This document shows positions 9,351 to 18,832 of a stretch of DNA of 64,000 bases, piece after piece (position 1 is the stretch's first letter; the number at the start of each line of letters is the position of its first letter). Made by a program: the position numbers and the translations under genes. The notes beneath the pieces were generated by a model. That model had not been told where the DNA came from. It saw nothing but the letters and a program-made list of their open reading frames with translations, and made no database searches. Source of the DNA: JAOUEA01 sp963734685 (GTDB taxonomy: Bacteria; Actinomycetota; UBA4738; HRBIN12); contig CAVTIC010000002.1 of the NCBI GenBank assembly GCA_963734685.1, positions 186,001 through 250,000 of the forward strand, written 5' to 3'.

Positions 9351-11222
9351 TCAAAATCGGACCCAGATCGCGGTGGGCACGGCGGGGCGGTCGCGGTAGG
9401 TGAGCGTCCCCTCTCCCCGCACGCCGGGCGAGCGGTCCGTGGCCACGGCTCCCTCTGGGCAGATGGATCGTGACGTTCAGCGATCCGGGGGTGAACGTGG
9501 GCTGCGGCAGGAAGTCCAGCCGGTACTCGACGGTGTCGGGGTCGACCTCCGTGACGGCATCGGGCACGGTGTAGGTCACCGACCACGTCATCTCTCCTCC
9601 GGCGGGAACCTGTAGGAACCCGATCGCCACCGGGTGGCCGAACTCGTGCTCCACGCGCGTGACGGTGGGTTCGCTCGCCTCGAAGGTCGGGTCGCCCTCG
9701 ATCTGTTGCGGCAGGTACACGCTCACGTAGCCAGCGAAGGTTCCCACAGGGAAGTCGGTCGCCCGTCCCCAGGAGGTCGCTCGGGGGGCGCGTCCGGCGC
9801 CCGGTTGGTGACCTGCAGGGTGGTGGTGACGGTGGCCGTGCCCTGTGCGTCGAGGGTGACGTCGACGTCGGTGGTGCGCTCGGTGAAGATGGCTACCTTG
9901 CTCGCGGCCAGGCCTTGCCAGACCACCGCAGATGGGGTTCTTCCCGAGCTGCTCGCGTCCCGTCGCGCCGAGTCGGTCGGCCAGCGCCTGTTGCGCCGGG
10001 TCTTCGAACCAGAGCTGCATGTGCCGCTCCTACACGCTCCGCGCGAGTGCCGTCGCGAACGCCGACGGCGAGAGGTCGCTGGACCTGGATCGCGTCCCAA
10101 ACCGCCTGACCGATGCTCGCCTGGATCTCGTTCGACCGCTCGGCGGGGAGCGCCGGCAGCTGCGTGCCGAGTACGTCCACTACGTCGTCGGTGGCGATCT
10201 GGCCGTCCCACCCGGGAGCGATGATGGGTCCCGTGGCTTCCAGCATGTACTGCATCCAGACGGTGTCCACGAGGAAGATGCCGTCGAACCGGCCCCACCC
10301 CAGCTCGGACGCCATCTGCGTGACGATGCCGGCGGTCGTGGGCAAGTCGGGGGAGAAGTTGGCCTGTCGGATGTCGATCAGGCTCTCGAACCGCGCGTAG
10401 CGTGCCCTGAATTCCGCGATGCTTTCACCGCAGGCACCTTAGGCGTGTCGCCGGTAGGGAAGAGCGTCGGTGAGCCGCAGCGCTTCGCCGTCGGCCTCAA
10501 GGGTCCCGAAGAACCCCATGAAGCCGCCGGTGCCTCGAACTTCGCCCGGGTTCTGGATGATCAGCAGATAGCGCTGTCCCTTGGCCGACCACGCTCGGGA
10601 CGAGGTCGGCGATGTCGCCGGCCGAGCCCAGGAGGTCGGCGCGCGCCGCGAGTTCGCCGCGCGCCGTGAGCACGGCGTCCTGGACGGGGGAAAGCAGATC
10701 GGCCGTGGGGATCCCGTCGAGCACGTCGAGGGCCTGCGTCAGATCGGCGTTGGCCGCGCGTATCTCGGGGACGATCTCAGCGAGCACCGCCGTCGAGATG
10801 CCGGAGTCGCCGGTGACGCCGGGGATGCCCGTGCCGTTCCAGCCGACCCGCTGGGCGGCCCCGGTGAGGGTCTGGCCCGTGCTCGCGGTGAGCGATGCCG
10901 CCCGCGCCAGGTCGTCCACCGCGTGCACGTCGTCGCCGATCCAGGGCAGCGCGCCTGCCACGAACCCGGCCGGGTGTACGCTCAATGCCCCCGCTCGATC
11001 GGCCGCGGCGCGCGCCTCGTCGAAGTCCCGCGCGGCCTGATCGATGCGGCCGTCCACGAGGGCGTCCGCGCCGGTCGTGATCCGGTCGCGCGCGGTCTCG
11101 AGGTCGCCGCGCAGATGCATGCCGACCCACACGCCGTCGAGCACCAGCACGACGCCCAGCACGACCAGCACCAGCAGCGTCCATCGGAGCCATCGGCGCC
11201 GTTCCGGCCTGTGGGAACCCAT
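9351..11222 (-). pseudogene. DUF4012 protein, copy 1 (multiply frameshifted)
   Basis: From the ATG at 11222 the frame encodes a basic N-terminus, one membrane helix (WTLLVLVVLGVVLVLDGVW, about residues 14-32), a helical region and LPWIGDDVHAVDDLARAA. Later blocks are found only by switching frames: RYLLIIQNPGEVRGTGGFMG, FDGIFLVDTVWMQYMLEAT, TVTTTLQVTNRAPDAPPE, VRF at the end. At least six shifts are needed, the clearest an extra G near 10585. The same block order occurs in the intact copy at 25427-27367, so identity as DUF4012 is firm. It may be a decayed gene or badly sequenced. DUF4012 proteins are membrane-anchored, of unknown function, and frequent in actinobacterial polysaccharide loci. 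Confidence 0.8.
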
Positions 11223-11305
11223 GGAGACTGGACGCTAGCAGTCGGGCGAGGCGTGCGGTCGCGCCACGTTTGCGCGAAGCCTGTTCCGCGAGTACGCTAC
11301 CCCTG

Positions 11306-11731
11306 ATGAAGAAGCGGCTCACCGCTGCGGCAGCGGCGGTTCTCGCGGTCCTGGTGACCGCCGGGGCCGCCCTCGCCCTGACGACCCACCAGCCCACGCT
11401 GACCCTCGACGCCCATCGTGAAGGGCGCAGGATCGACGCGAAGGGCGTCTACGACTCCGTCTCGCCGGTCTGCAAGGGACCGGGAGGACGCAGCGTCGTC
11501 GTGTACGGGAACGGCGCGCAGATCGCATCGGGCACGACCCGAGGCAGTGGCAGGTACTCGGCGGAGTCGGGCCGCTTGAAGAAGGGCAAGTACACGGTGC
11601 AGAGCTTCGTGGCGGGCTCGGTCCGCGGCGGCTACGCCGACACCGACGTCTGCCTCGACGCCTGGTCCAACACCGACACGGTGCGCATCCGTGGCGGTGG
11701 TGGCGGTGGCGACGACGACGACGATCACTGA
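11306..11731 (+). CDS. Small secreted Ig-like protein, DUF4012-associated (A)
   Basis: The start MKKRLTAAAAAVLAVLVTAG gives a clear Sec signal peptide. The mature part of about 115 residues has alternating beta-like segments, two cysteines (VCKGPGG and DVCLDAW) and ends in a Gly run followed by DDDDDH. The pattern is of a single Ig-like or transthyretin-like domain stabilised by one disulphide. It starts 83 bp from the divergent DUF4012 gene. A protein of the same layout sits divergent to DUF4012 copy 2 at 18833, so the pairing looks functional. No known family name can be given. Confidence 0.7.
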   Translation: MKKRLTAAAAAVLAVLVTAGAALALTTHQPTLTLDAHREGRRIDAKGVYDSVSPVCKGPGGRSVVVYGNGAQIASGTTRGSGRYSAESGRLKKGKYTVQSFVAGSVRGGYADTDVCLDAWSNTDTVRIRGGGGGGDDDDDH

Positions 11732-12356
11732 GTTCCCCGGCGTCGAGTAGCGTCTGATCTCTGACAGTACGGGAGTTCGCCGCGTCCGTGCATGCCGATC
11801 GTGCTGACACTCGCCCGACGATAGCGGCGCCCGCTGCGGTGCTACCCCCGGCGGCGGACCGGCTTGATAGCGTCCCGACCATGCTTGTTCACGGTTCTGC
11901 TCTCGGGAGCCACGTCCGGCTCTGTCGAGCGTGCGGACGCCGGGCGCTCGTCGCCTCTGGCAGCGGTCCGCTTGGCGCGGTCGCCGTTGGCCACGTCGCG
12001 ACCCGGGCTTCGCACGGTCCCCGCGTACTTGTCAAGGCATTCCACGGTTCTCGATCGCCACCACGCGGCGTCCCGGCCGTGGCCTCGGACCGCTCGCGCG
12101 GGTTCGGCCCCTTCGTGATGGCCTCGCCGTGATCGCCTCAGGACTCCTCGGTGGCGAGTACCTGCAAGGCGCGCTCGACCCGCAGAGGAGCCGAGCGGGG
12201 CGACTGGGTCGCCGACGTGGCCGGGGTCATCGCCGCCGCCCTCACGCACCGGCACGTTCGTCGGTTCATGAGCGAGTCCACTGCGTGCACCCCGCAGGCG
12301 CTGATTCCTGACTCCGGCGCCCGGCGTGGGAGGCGTTGTCGTCGTCGTGCCGAGGC
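11732..12356. other. Intergenic region, no recognisable gene
   Basis: About 625 bp between the secreted protein gene and the first copy of the rplJ leader. Several overlapping short frames exist on both strands but none resembles a known protein. Genes usually found upstream of rplJ (secE, nusG, rplK, rplA) are absent here. Confidence 0.4.
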
Positions 12357-12692
12357 CCGTATCCTTCCCGGGCCGCAGACAGCAGGGGCGCTCACGCGCG
12401 TAATCCCGATCACCGGGCACCTGCCGAGGCGAACGGAACGGCGGAGCACCTGACGCGCGCGTCTCCGCTGTCTGCGGAGGCGCGTTGTTCATGTCAGGAG
12501 GCGCGATGCCCGAACAGAAGAAGGTCGAACGGGTCGCTGAGCTGAAGGAGCGGATCGAAGGATCCGACGCCCTGCTGCTCACCGAGTACCGCGGTCTCAG
12601 CGTGTCCGAGATCACCGAGCTCCGCCGGTCCCTCGGCGAGGGCGGCACGAGGTTCCAGGTGGTCAAGAACACCCTGATGCGACGGGCCGTCA
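12357..12692 (+). repeat. Direct repeat, copy 1: rplJ leader plus rplJ 5' end
   Basis: This segment matches 14981-15319 at about 96 percent over its whole length, by my count roughly nine substitutions and three single-base indels. It contains the complete L10-type leader, the attenuator hairpin, the AGGAGG ribosome-binding site and the first 62 codons of rplJ. Similarity stops abruptly after GGGCCGTCA. The two copies flank the multicopper oxidase gene in the same orientation. Confidence 0.95.
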
Positions 12693-12733
12693 TGTTGCGA
12701 CCCTCGAGGGTCGAAGAGAGCACTTCGAAGTAG
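12506..12733 (+). pseudogene. Truncated rplJ copy (L10 N-terminal segment)
   Basis: Residues 1-62 are nearly identical to the N-terminus of L10 encoded at 15133 (for example GSDALLLTEYRGLSVSEITE). Thirteen unrelated residues and a TAG follow. It keeps its own leader, attenuator, Shine-Dalgarno and start codon and has no frameshift, so a 75-residue peptide could be made. The rRNA-binding domain of L10 is larger than this, and the helix binding L7/L12 is missing. It is most simply a displaced 5' fragment left by the event that put the oxidase here. Confidence 0.9.
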
Positions 12734-12777
12734 CGACTGAGCTCATCCGCCAGTTGCCGGTCCGCCCCGATCGCGAC

Positions 12778-14817
12778 CTAACCCCCGGCCTCCGGTGATC
12801 CCGGCTGCACCGGGCCGACGCGGTAGGGCCGCATCATCTCGTTGTCCTCGTGCGACACGATGTGGCAGTGCCAGACGTAGTTGCCGGCCGTCTGGAACTC
12901 CAGGCGCACCCTCGTGACCTCGCCCGGGTATGAGATCACCGTGTCCTTGAATCCCCGCTCCCACGGCTCGGGTGCCCGCGCGGTGCCGACGACCCGGATC
13001 GGTTGTACGACCCTCCCGTCCTCGTCGAGCGCCAGCGCCTGACGGTTCACGACCTGGAACTGCACCTCGTGGATGTGGATCGGGTGCGCATCGGCGGTGG
13101 CGTTGATCATCTCCCACACCTCGATCGAGCCGAGCTTCGGGTTCTCCGTGATCGGGTCGTCCCACAGCTTGGGCACGAGCGAGCCGTGGCGAACGACGCC
13201 CAGCAGGGCGGCCACCGGCGCGTCGTCGAACGTGCCCGACATCTCCTCGATGAGCGTCACCCTGCGCCGCGTGCCGCCGGTGAGGTTCGTGATCGGCGGC
13301 AGCGTCAGGAACTGGGGCGGGGTGCTCGTGTCGGTCGACGTCGCCGCCACCACGTCGAACCGCATCACCTGACCGGTCGTGCGGGGATCCGACGGCTCGA
13401 AGTCCACGCCGGGCACGCCGCCTCTGAACGGCTCGTCGGGTCCCCTGTTCACCATGCGGACCTCGGTGCCGGCCGGCACGCCCGAGAAGTCGACGATCAC
13501 GTCGGCCCGTTCAGCGAGCGCGAGCAGGATGTGCCCGCCGTTGATCGAGTTCAGGTTCAATGGCTTCGACAGGAACCCGCCCTCGGTGCCGATCTGCCAC
13601 ACCTTCACCCTCGGGTCGTCGAAGGACAGGATCAGGAACCGAGAGTCGCATCCGTTCAGCAACCGGAACCGGTAGCGTCGCCGTTCGGTGATGAGCCGCG
13701 GCCACGACCGCCCATTGACCACCATCACGTTGCCGAAGAATTCGGGATTCCAGATCGGCGAGACGTCGGTCTCGGGGATGTACGGACCTTCGATACCGTC
13801 GAAGAACGCTCGGGTGTCCGGGTAGAAGAGGTGGCCGTTCGCGTCGAAGGCCCGATCCTGGATCGCGATCGGGATCTCGCGGTACCGCTCCTTCCCTCGG
13901 TCACCCAGGCGCGGCGCCGGTCCGGGCAGCGACGCCTTCGCGCCCGTGCGCGAGTCGAGCACCTTGTCGTCTGGGCCTCCGCGGATCAAGTAGAAGCCGG
14001 CCGGGCCGGCGTAGACGTTCAGCCTGGTCATGCCCAGGGTGTGGTCGTGGTACCAGAGCGTCGAGGCTCGCTGATCGTTGGGGTAGACGAAGGTGGCCGA
14101 CCCTCGCTTCCATCGGCTCATGTCCGCTGAGCCGAACCGGTCGAGCCACTTCTCAGCGAAGAAGTCGAACCAGGTGCCGACCTTTGCGAAGCCGCCGGGC
14201 ACGTTCGTCGCGTCGGGCAGGTACCAGGCTTCGGCGTAGCCGTCGCTCTCGTCACCGATCTTCGCGGAGCCGTGCAGGTGGGTGACGATCGGCACGGGCC
14301 CGCGGTACGGACCGGGCGTCGAGTCGAACTCGGGCCGCATGTCGCGACCATCGACGCCGCCGGGCGGGTTCGCCCAGTGCAGCGTCGGGTCGACCCGCAG
14401 CAGGTGCGGCAGGAAGCGGCCGGCGCCGTCGACCAGCTCGTTTCGCCAGCGCACGGCCACGCCGCGGCGCCATCTCGCCTCGATCGTGAAGGCCGGGTAG
14501 TTGAACGTGCCGGGGTGGTTCACCGAACCGTAGCTCCACACGTTGGTCTGCAGGTCCGGCACGATCTCCTGTCGGAACTGTCGGACCGCGATGTCGTACC
14601 AGTCGACGTTCTTGCCTCCCTTCACCACCTTCACGCCGCTACGGGGCATGACCGGCGGGATCACCAGGTCGCGTGCGTACTTGGCGATGTCCGACGGGTC
14701 CAGCATGCCCCCCGGCAGCGGAGCAGCCCAGAGAGGGCGGACGGATACGCCCGGTGGCAGCACGAGCGCTCCTCCGGCGGCGGCCGAGAGCTTCAGGAAC
14801 GTCCTTCTGGTGACCAT
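12778..14817 (-). CDS. Secreted multicopper oxidase (laccase / bilirubin-oxidase type)
   Basis: A 679-residue protein starting MVTRRTFLKLSAAAGGALVL, a twin-arginine signal, so it should be exported folded with copper. All copper-site motifs are visible: HLHGS (180-184), WYHDHTLG (255-262), HPIHIHEVQF (578-587) and WHCHIVSHEDNEMM (649-662), the last with the type 1 Cys, His and Met. Domain order and the spacing between HDH and HPIHIH resemble CotA and bilirubin oxidase. It should oxidise phenols, pigments or metals with reduction of O2 to water. It is flanked by direct repeats of the rplJ 5' region, converges on the truncated rplJ copy and is divergent from the intact rplJ. Confidence 0.93.
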   Translation of the reverse strand: MVTRRTFLKLSAAAGGALVLPPGVSVRPLWAAPLPGGMLDPSDIAKYARDLVIPPVMPRSGVKVVKGGKNVDWYDIAVRQFRQEIVPDLQTNVWSYGSVNHPGTFNYPAFTIEARWRRGVAVRWRNELVDGAGRFLPHLLRVDPTLHWANPPGGVDGRDMRPEFDSTPGPYRGPVPIVTHLHGSAKIGDESDGYAEAWYLPDATNVPGGFAKVGTWFDFFAEKWLDRFGSADMSRWKRGSATFVYPNDQRASTLWYHDHTLGMTRLNVYAGPAGFYLIRGGPDDKVLDSRTGAKASLPGPAPRLGDRGKERYREIPIAIQDRAFDANGHLFYPDTRAFFDGIEGPYIPETDVSPIWNPEFFGNVMVVNGRSWPRLITERRRYRFRLLNGCDSRFLILSFDDPRVKVWQIGTEGGFLSKPLNLNSINGGHILLALAERADVIVDFSGVPAGTEVRMVNRGPDEPFRGGVPGVDFEPSDPRTTGQVMRFDVVAATSTDTSTPPQFLTLPPITNLTGGTRRRVTLIEEMSGTFDDAPVAALLGVVRHGSLVPKLWDDPITENPKLGSIEVWEMINATADAHPIHIHEVQFQVVNRQALALDEDGRVVQPIRVVGTARAPEPWERGFKDTVISYPGEVTRVRLEFQTAGNYVWHCHIVSHEDNEMMRPYRVGPVQPGSPEAGG

Positions 14818-14980
14818 GGCAGGTCCTTCCTCGTCGTGCTCTCGATCCCTCGATGGCCGTGGAACTGTCCAGCCTAGCGTTGCGTCATCACAATACCCTC
14901 GCGAGCATCGCCTGCGAGAGGGCCGTGGGTCCCCGGGCCGGCGGGTCGTTGTTCCGCGCTTGTCATCGCTCCCTCGCGCT

Positions 14981-15132
14981 CCGTATCCTTCCCGAGCCGC
15001 AGACAGCAGGGGCGCTCACCGCGCGTAATCCCGATCACCGGGCACCTGCCGAGGCGAACGGAACAGCGCAGCACCTGACGATGCGCGTCTCCGCTGTCTG
15101 CGGAGGCGCGTTGTTTCATGTCAGGAGGCGCG
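14981..15132 (+). ncRNA. L10 leader (ribosomal protein autoregulatory RNA)
   Basis: The untranslated region before rplJ holds GCCGCAGACAGCAGGGGCGC, CACCTGCCGAGGCGAACGGA and a terminator-like stem. This is the layout of bacterial L10 leaders, which bind the L10(L12)4 complex and stop rplJ-rplL expression when it is in excess. Conservation of the whole region between the two copies (12357 and 14981) supports a constrained RNA. Assigned by position and layout; a covariance search was not possible here. Confidence 0.75.
15084..15116 (+). terminator. Intrinsic attenuator in the rplJ leader
   Basis: An 11-bp stem (CGCGTCTCCGC at 15084-15094 with GCGGAGGCGCG at 15100-15110, one G-U pair) has a 5-nt loop and is followed by TTGTTT, directly before the rplJ Shine-Dalgarno. 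A near-identical stem lies in the duplicated leader at about 12457-12485. It fits a transcription attenuator controlled by L10 binding. Confidence 0.8.
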
Positions 15133-15821
15133 ATGCCCAAACAGGAGAAGGTCGAACGGGTCGCTGAGCTGAAGGAGCGGATCGAAGGATCCGACGCCCT
15201 GCTGCTCACCGAGTACCGCGGCCTCAGCGTGTCCGAGATCACCGAGCTCCGCCGGTCCCTCGCCGAGGGCGGCACGAAGTTCCAGGTGGTCAAGAACACC
15301 CTGATGCGACGGGCCGTCAACGACGCCGGTGTCGCGGAGCTCGAGGTCTTCTTGGAGGGACCCGTCCGCGGTGGCGTTCGTCGAGGGCGACCCCGTGGCG
15401 GCGGCCAAGTCGGTCGTCGACGCCGCGAAGCAGTACCCCACCCTGGTGCTCAAGGGCGGGTTCATGGACGGCAAGATGCTCTCCGCCGACGACGCGAAGG
15501 CGCTCGCCTCGCTCGAGTCGCGCGACGTCGATGCTGTCGAAGATCGCCGGCTTGATGAAGTCGGAGATGTCGAAGGCCGCGGCGCTGTTCGTGGGCGCCC
15601 AGTCGAAGTTCCTGTCGCTGCTCGAGGCGTACAAGGAGAAGGTGCCCGGCGAGGACGCTCCCGAGCCCGAGCCCGAGTCGCCGAGGCCCGAGGCCGCAGC
15701 CGAGGCATCGAGGAGCCCGAGGCGCGAAGCCGAGCCGAGCCCGAGGCGAGCCGAGCCCGAGGCGAGCGACGAGACGACCGAGGCCGAGGCCTCGGACGAG
15801 AGCGGAAACGAGGAGGAGTAA
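15133..15821 (+). CDS. rplJ: 50S ribosomal protein L10 (frameshifted as read)
   Basis: The start follows TCAGGAGGCGCG. L10 forms the base of the L7/L12 stalk that recruits translation GTPases. The N-terminal part is clean to FLEGP. One extra base near 15352 moves the frame to SAVAFVEGDPVAAAKSVVDA, and another near 15533 to MLSKIAGLMKSEMSKAAALF, after which SLLEAYKEKV is the L12-binding helix. A tail of about 50 residues rich in Glu, Pro, Ala and Ser follows, longer than usual. L10 is essential, so both shifts are probably sequence errors. It is 3 bp from rplL and is controlled by the leader upstream. Confidence 0.9.
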
Positions 15822-15824
15822 GCG

Positions 15825-16216
15825 ATGGCGAAGATGTCCACGGACGACCTGCTGGAGCAGTTCAAGGAGATGACGCTGCTCGAGCTGTCGGAGTTCATCA
15901 AGCAGTTCGAGGAGACCTTCGACGTGACCGCCGCGGCGGCCGCGCCGGTCATGATGGCCGCACCCGGCGGCGGCGGTGGCGGCGAGGCCGCAGCCGAGGA
16001 GCAGGACGAGTTCGACGTGATCCTCACGGGCGCCGGCGACAAGAAGATCCAGGTGATCAAGGAGGTGCGCGCGCTCACGAGCCTCGGCCTGAAGGAGGCC
16101 AAGGACCTCGTCGACGGCGCTCCCCAGCCGGTGTCTGGAGAAGGTCAACAAGGAGGCCGCCGACAAGCGCCAAGGAGGCCCTCGAGGCCGCCGGCGCATC
16201 GGTCGAGGTCAAGTAG
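15825..16216 (+). CDS. rplL: 50S ribosomal protein L7/L12 (frameshifted as read)
   Basis: This is the stalk protein that binds L10 as dimers and stimulates elongation-factor GTPases. The N-terminal dimerisation helices (STDDLLEQFKEMTLLELSEF), an Ala/Gly hinge (VMMAAPGGGGGG) and the start of the C-terminal domain (EFDVILTGAGDKKIQVIKEV) are in one frame. After GAPQPV an extra T near 16136 and an extra C near 16169 have to be removed to give LEKVNKEAADKAKEALEAAG and the end SVEVK. Size and order are otherwise normal. A strong hairpin follows. rpoB, the usual next gene, lies 11 kb away. Confidence 0.92.
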
Positions 16217-16245
16217 CGCAAGCGCTTTCGCCAGTCACGGGACGA

Positions 16246-16278
16246 AGAGGCGGGGTCGCGCACCGGGCCCCGCCCTCT
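16246..16278 (+). terminator. Hairpin terminator after rplL
   Basis: GGCGGGG at 16249-16255 pairs with CCCCGCC at 16268-16274 and the stem is extended by AGA/TCT past one bulged C. No U-run follows, as is common in high-GC actinobacteria. It would separate rplJL from the inserted polysaccharide block. Confidence 0.6.
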
Positions 16279-16386
16279 GCCGTTCCCCCTCGATACATCG
16301 ATTCGGCCGGAAGGTCACGCACGGAACCCTGTGCTATCGTGCGCCCGAAGGGAACAGTCGGTAGCGACCGGAGGGGGATCGGTCGC

Positions 16387-16807
16387 ATGCAGTACGACGA
16401 CGACGGACGACACTTCGGCAACCGGCTTCGTGAGACCCGGCTCGCGGCCGGACTGAGCCAGTCCGAGCTCGAGGAGATCTCCGGCATCCCCAAGGCCCGG
16501 CTCTCGCGGTACGAGAACGGTCACGTCGAGCCCTCGATCCAGACCCTCGCTCGTCTCGCCCGAGCGCTGAACGTGTCCGAGGCCTCGCTGCTCGGCGACC
16601 AGCGCGCGATGATCGAGGACTTCTTCGGGTGCTCGAGGAACGAGGGGTCACGATCTCGACTCGAAGGAGCAGGGCGCCCGGCTCGCGCAGGCGGTCGCCG
16701 ACATGGTGCAGGCGCTCGGCGGCCTCGAGTCGGTCGCCGGCCCCGGCACACCCTCGGACGCGGCCACGGACGACCCTGCGTCGACGTACGTCGATCAGAG
16801 CGTGTAG
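16387..16807 (+). CDS. XRE-family transcriptional regulator (frameshifted as read)
   Basis: The start MQYDDDGRHF follows GGAGGGGG. Residues 10-66 form a Cro/C1 helix-turn-helix: FGNRLRETRLAAGLSQSELE, then ISGIPKARLSRYENGHVEPS with IQTLARLARALNVSEASLL. After MIEDFFG the frame changes twice (near 16633 and 16657, probably lost bases) to read VLEERGVTI and then SKEQGARLAQAVADMVQALG, ending YVDQSV at 16807. About 140 residues in all. It converges on DUF4012 copy 2 with 13 bp overlap and is the only regulator in this polysaccharide block, so it may control it, which is inference. Confidence 0.8.
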
Positions 16808-18699
16808 CTGACCACCAGTTCCAGTCGGTTCCGTCGGGCTGCCCGACCACCGCAGCACGTTCCCCTCGCCGACGAAGCCCTGCGCCTCCACGACCTGGGC
16901 GCCGCTCGGCAAGGCGATCTCCAGGGAGTAGCTCACGGGCCGCAACGATGGCCGGGGCAGGACCTGGGTGCGAGTACGTCCAGAGCCCGTCCGCCTCGGA
17001 GGCCGCCGCGTCCCGCCGGTAGGTGACGGTCGCGCTGGATCCGCCTCCCGGGTCGGCGAACAGGTACGCGTCGGCGACGGGGTGTCCGTACGCCTCGTCG
17101 ATGTCGGTCACGGAGGGGCCCGTCACGGTCACCGTCGGATCGATCGCATCGGTCGGCATGTAGACCTCGACGTCGACGCCCCAGAACCCGACGGGCACGC
17201 CGTAGCTCCCGTCGCCGAGCAGCTCCGAGGGTGGGCCGCTCGGCGCCCCGTTCCGCATCCCGACCTTCGTTCGCACGGTGGCCGAACCGTCGCCGGCGAT
17301 CGTCACCTTCGAGCCGACATCGTGTTCCGCGAAGAACCCGGCCCGATTCGCCGAGGCGTCCTGCCAGACGACGGCGAGAGGGTTGTCACCGAGCTCGAAG
17401 AGCCCAGCCGCACCCAGTCGCTGCAACGTCTCCTCCGCATCGGCGTCGGTCGCGAAGATCGCGAGGTGGCCGCTCCGAGTGCCGGCCGACATCGCAGAGG
17501 CGAGAGCCGCGGGCTCGGGGCGCCGCGTGAGCAGTGCGGCCCAGAGGTCGCGGCCGAGCTGGGCCTGGACCTGGTTGATCGTCGCCGGGTCCGCGGTCTC
17601 GAAGATGCGGCGGTTGAATACCTCGACGAGGTTCTCCGACGAGACGGGCTCGGGCCAGGCCTCGGACGACACGGGGCCGATCGCGGCGAGCATGTCGGCC
17701 ATCCACACCGTGTCGGACCAGATCACGCCGTCGACGGCCCCCAGCCCGGCTTCCTCTCCGATCCGCATCGCGATCTTCGACGACGTCGGCACGTCGGGCG
17801 GGTAGTTCGACGCCCACATCGTCGTGCGAACCCCGAAGCGCTCGTAGCGCCTGGCTACGTCGGGCGGCACGTCCACCGGCGGCACGACCGCCACGTCGCC
17901 TACCGGGTCGAGTGAGACCAGGTGGAGCCGTCCACCGTCGGCCTCGAGCATCGCCGATGAAGCCGAGATACCCGCCGGTGCCCCTTGGGGCGGAGAGGTT
18001 CTGGAACGCCAGCATGTATCGACGGGGTCCGTCCCCGCCGAGCAAGCCGGGCAGCAGGTGCGCGAGATCTCGGACGTCGACGACGAGTTCCTCTTGGTCG
18101 TGGAGCGTGGTCCGCGAGTCGGTGACCGCTCCTTCGAGGGGAGGTAACAGGTCGTCCGCAGCGATGCCGTCGAGCTCCTCCGACGCTCGCTGGAGGTCCG
18201 TGGCGGCATCATCGAGGCCGGGTTGTGCGGCTTCGAGCGCCGCGAGATCGATCCGCCCTTCCGCCCCCAAGATCGGGAGGTCATCGCCTTCCCACCCGGC
18301 AGCCTGAGCGGCGGCGACCATCGACAGCCCCGCCGATGACGCCCACCCGGCCGCGCGAGCGATCGGCGTGACCGTGCGGACGTCGTCGCCGATCCAGGGC
18401 AGGACCCTTGCGAGCATCATCGGGGGGTGCAGCCGGAACGCTTCGGCAGCCTCGGCCCGCTCGCCGGCTCGCTCCAGGTGTTGCGTGGCCTGCGTGAGGT
18501 CGCCCGATCTGAGCGAGTCGGCGCCCTGCTCGAGTTCCGCCTGCGCCGAGAGCAGCGCGTCACGAGTGGTCCACGTCACCCAGGCGGCGTCGGCCACCAT
18601 CAGCACGATGAGTGCGACGAGCGCGAGCACGACCCCGCGGCGACGTCGTCGACGGCCGCGGATCGAACGAGAGGTGGATGACGGGGAAGCGTTCGGCAC
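16795..18699 (-). CDS. DUF4012 protein, copy 2 (frameshifted as read)
   Basis: The GTG start at 18699 gives an Arg-rich N-terminus, then one membrane helix (GVVLALVALIVLMVADAAWV) and the extracytoplasmic DUF4012 region with LPWIGDDVRTVTPIARAAG, RRYMLAFQNLSAPRGTGGYL and VDGVIWSDTVWMADMLAAIG. Shifts near 17955 and 16950, and one near the end, are needed to reach the terminal LELVVSYTL at 16797. Block order equals that of the copies at 9351 and 25427. Function is unknown; the fold is an anchored exported domain. A small secreted protein gene is divergent 133 bp away, as for copy 1. Confidence 0.82.
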
Positions 18700-18832
18700 C
18701 CCGCCAACCCTACCGGGCGGCCTGTGAGGTTGCGTGCTTGTTGCACCCAACTCGATAGGCGAGTAGCCTCGATAGATATCCCCGCATCGAACCACTCACT
18801 CGTCCGAACCCCGGCATGCAAGGAGTGGAACC

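Larger units (their letters stand above)
14981..15319 (+). repeat. Direct repeat, copy 2: functional rplJ leader and 5' end
   Basis: Partner of 12357-12692. Here the similarity continues into the full rplJ gene, so this is the copy attached to the working operon. The left junction lies at CCGTATCCTT and the right junction after GGGCCGTCA of rplJ. Confidence 0.95.

Noticed and set aside
12506..12733. Second functional L10 gene
   Set aside because: Only 62 codons of similarity remain and the L12-binding helix is missing, so it cannot replace L10.
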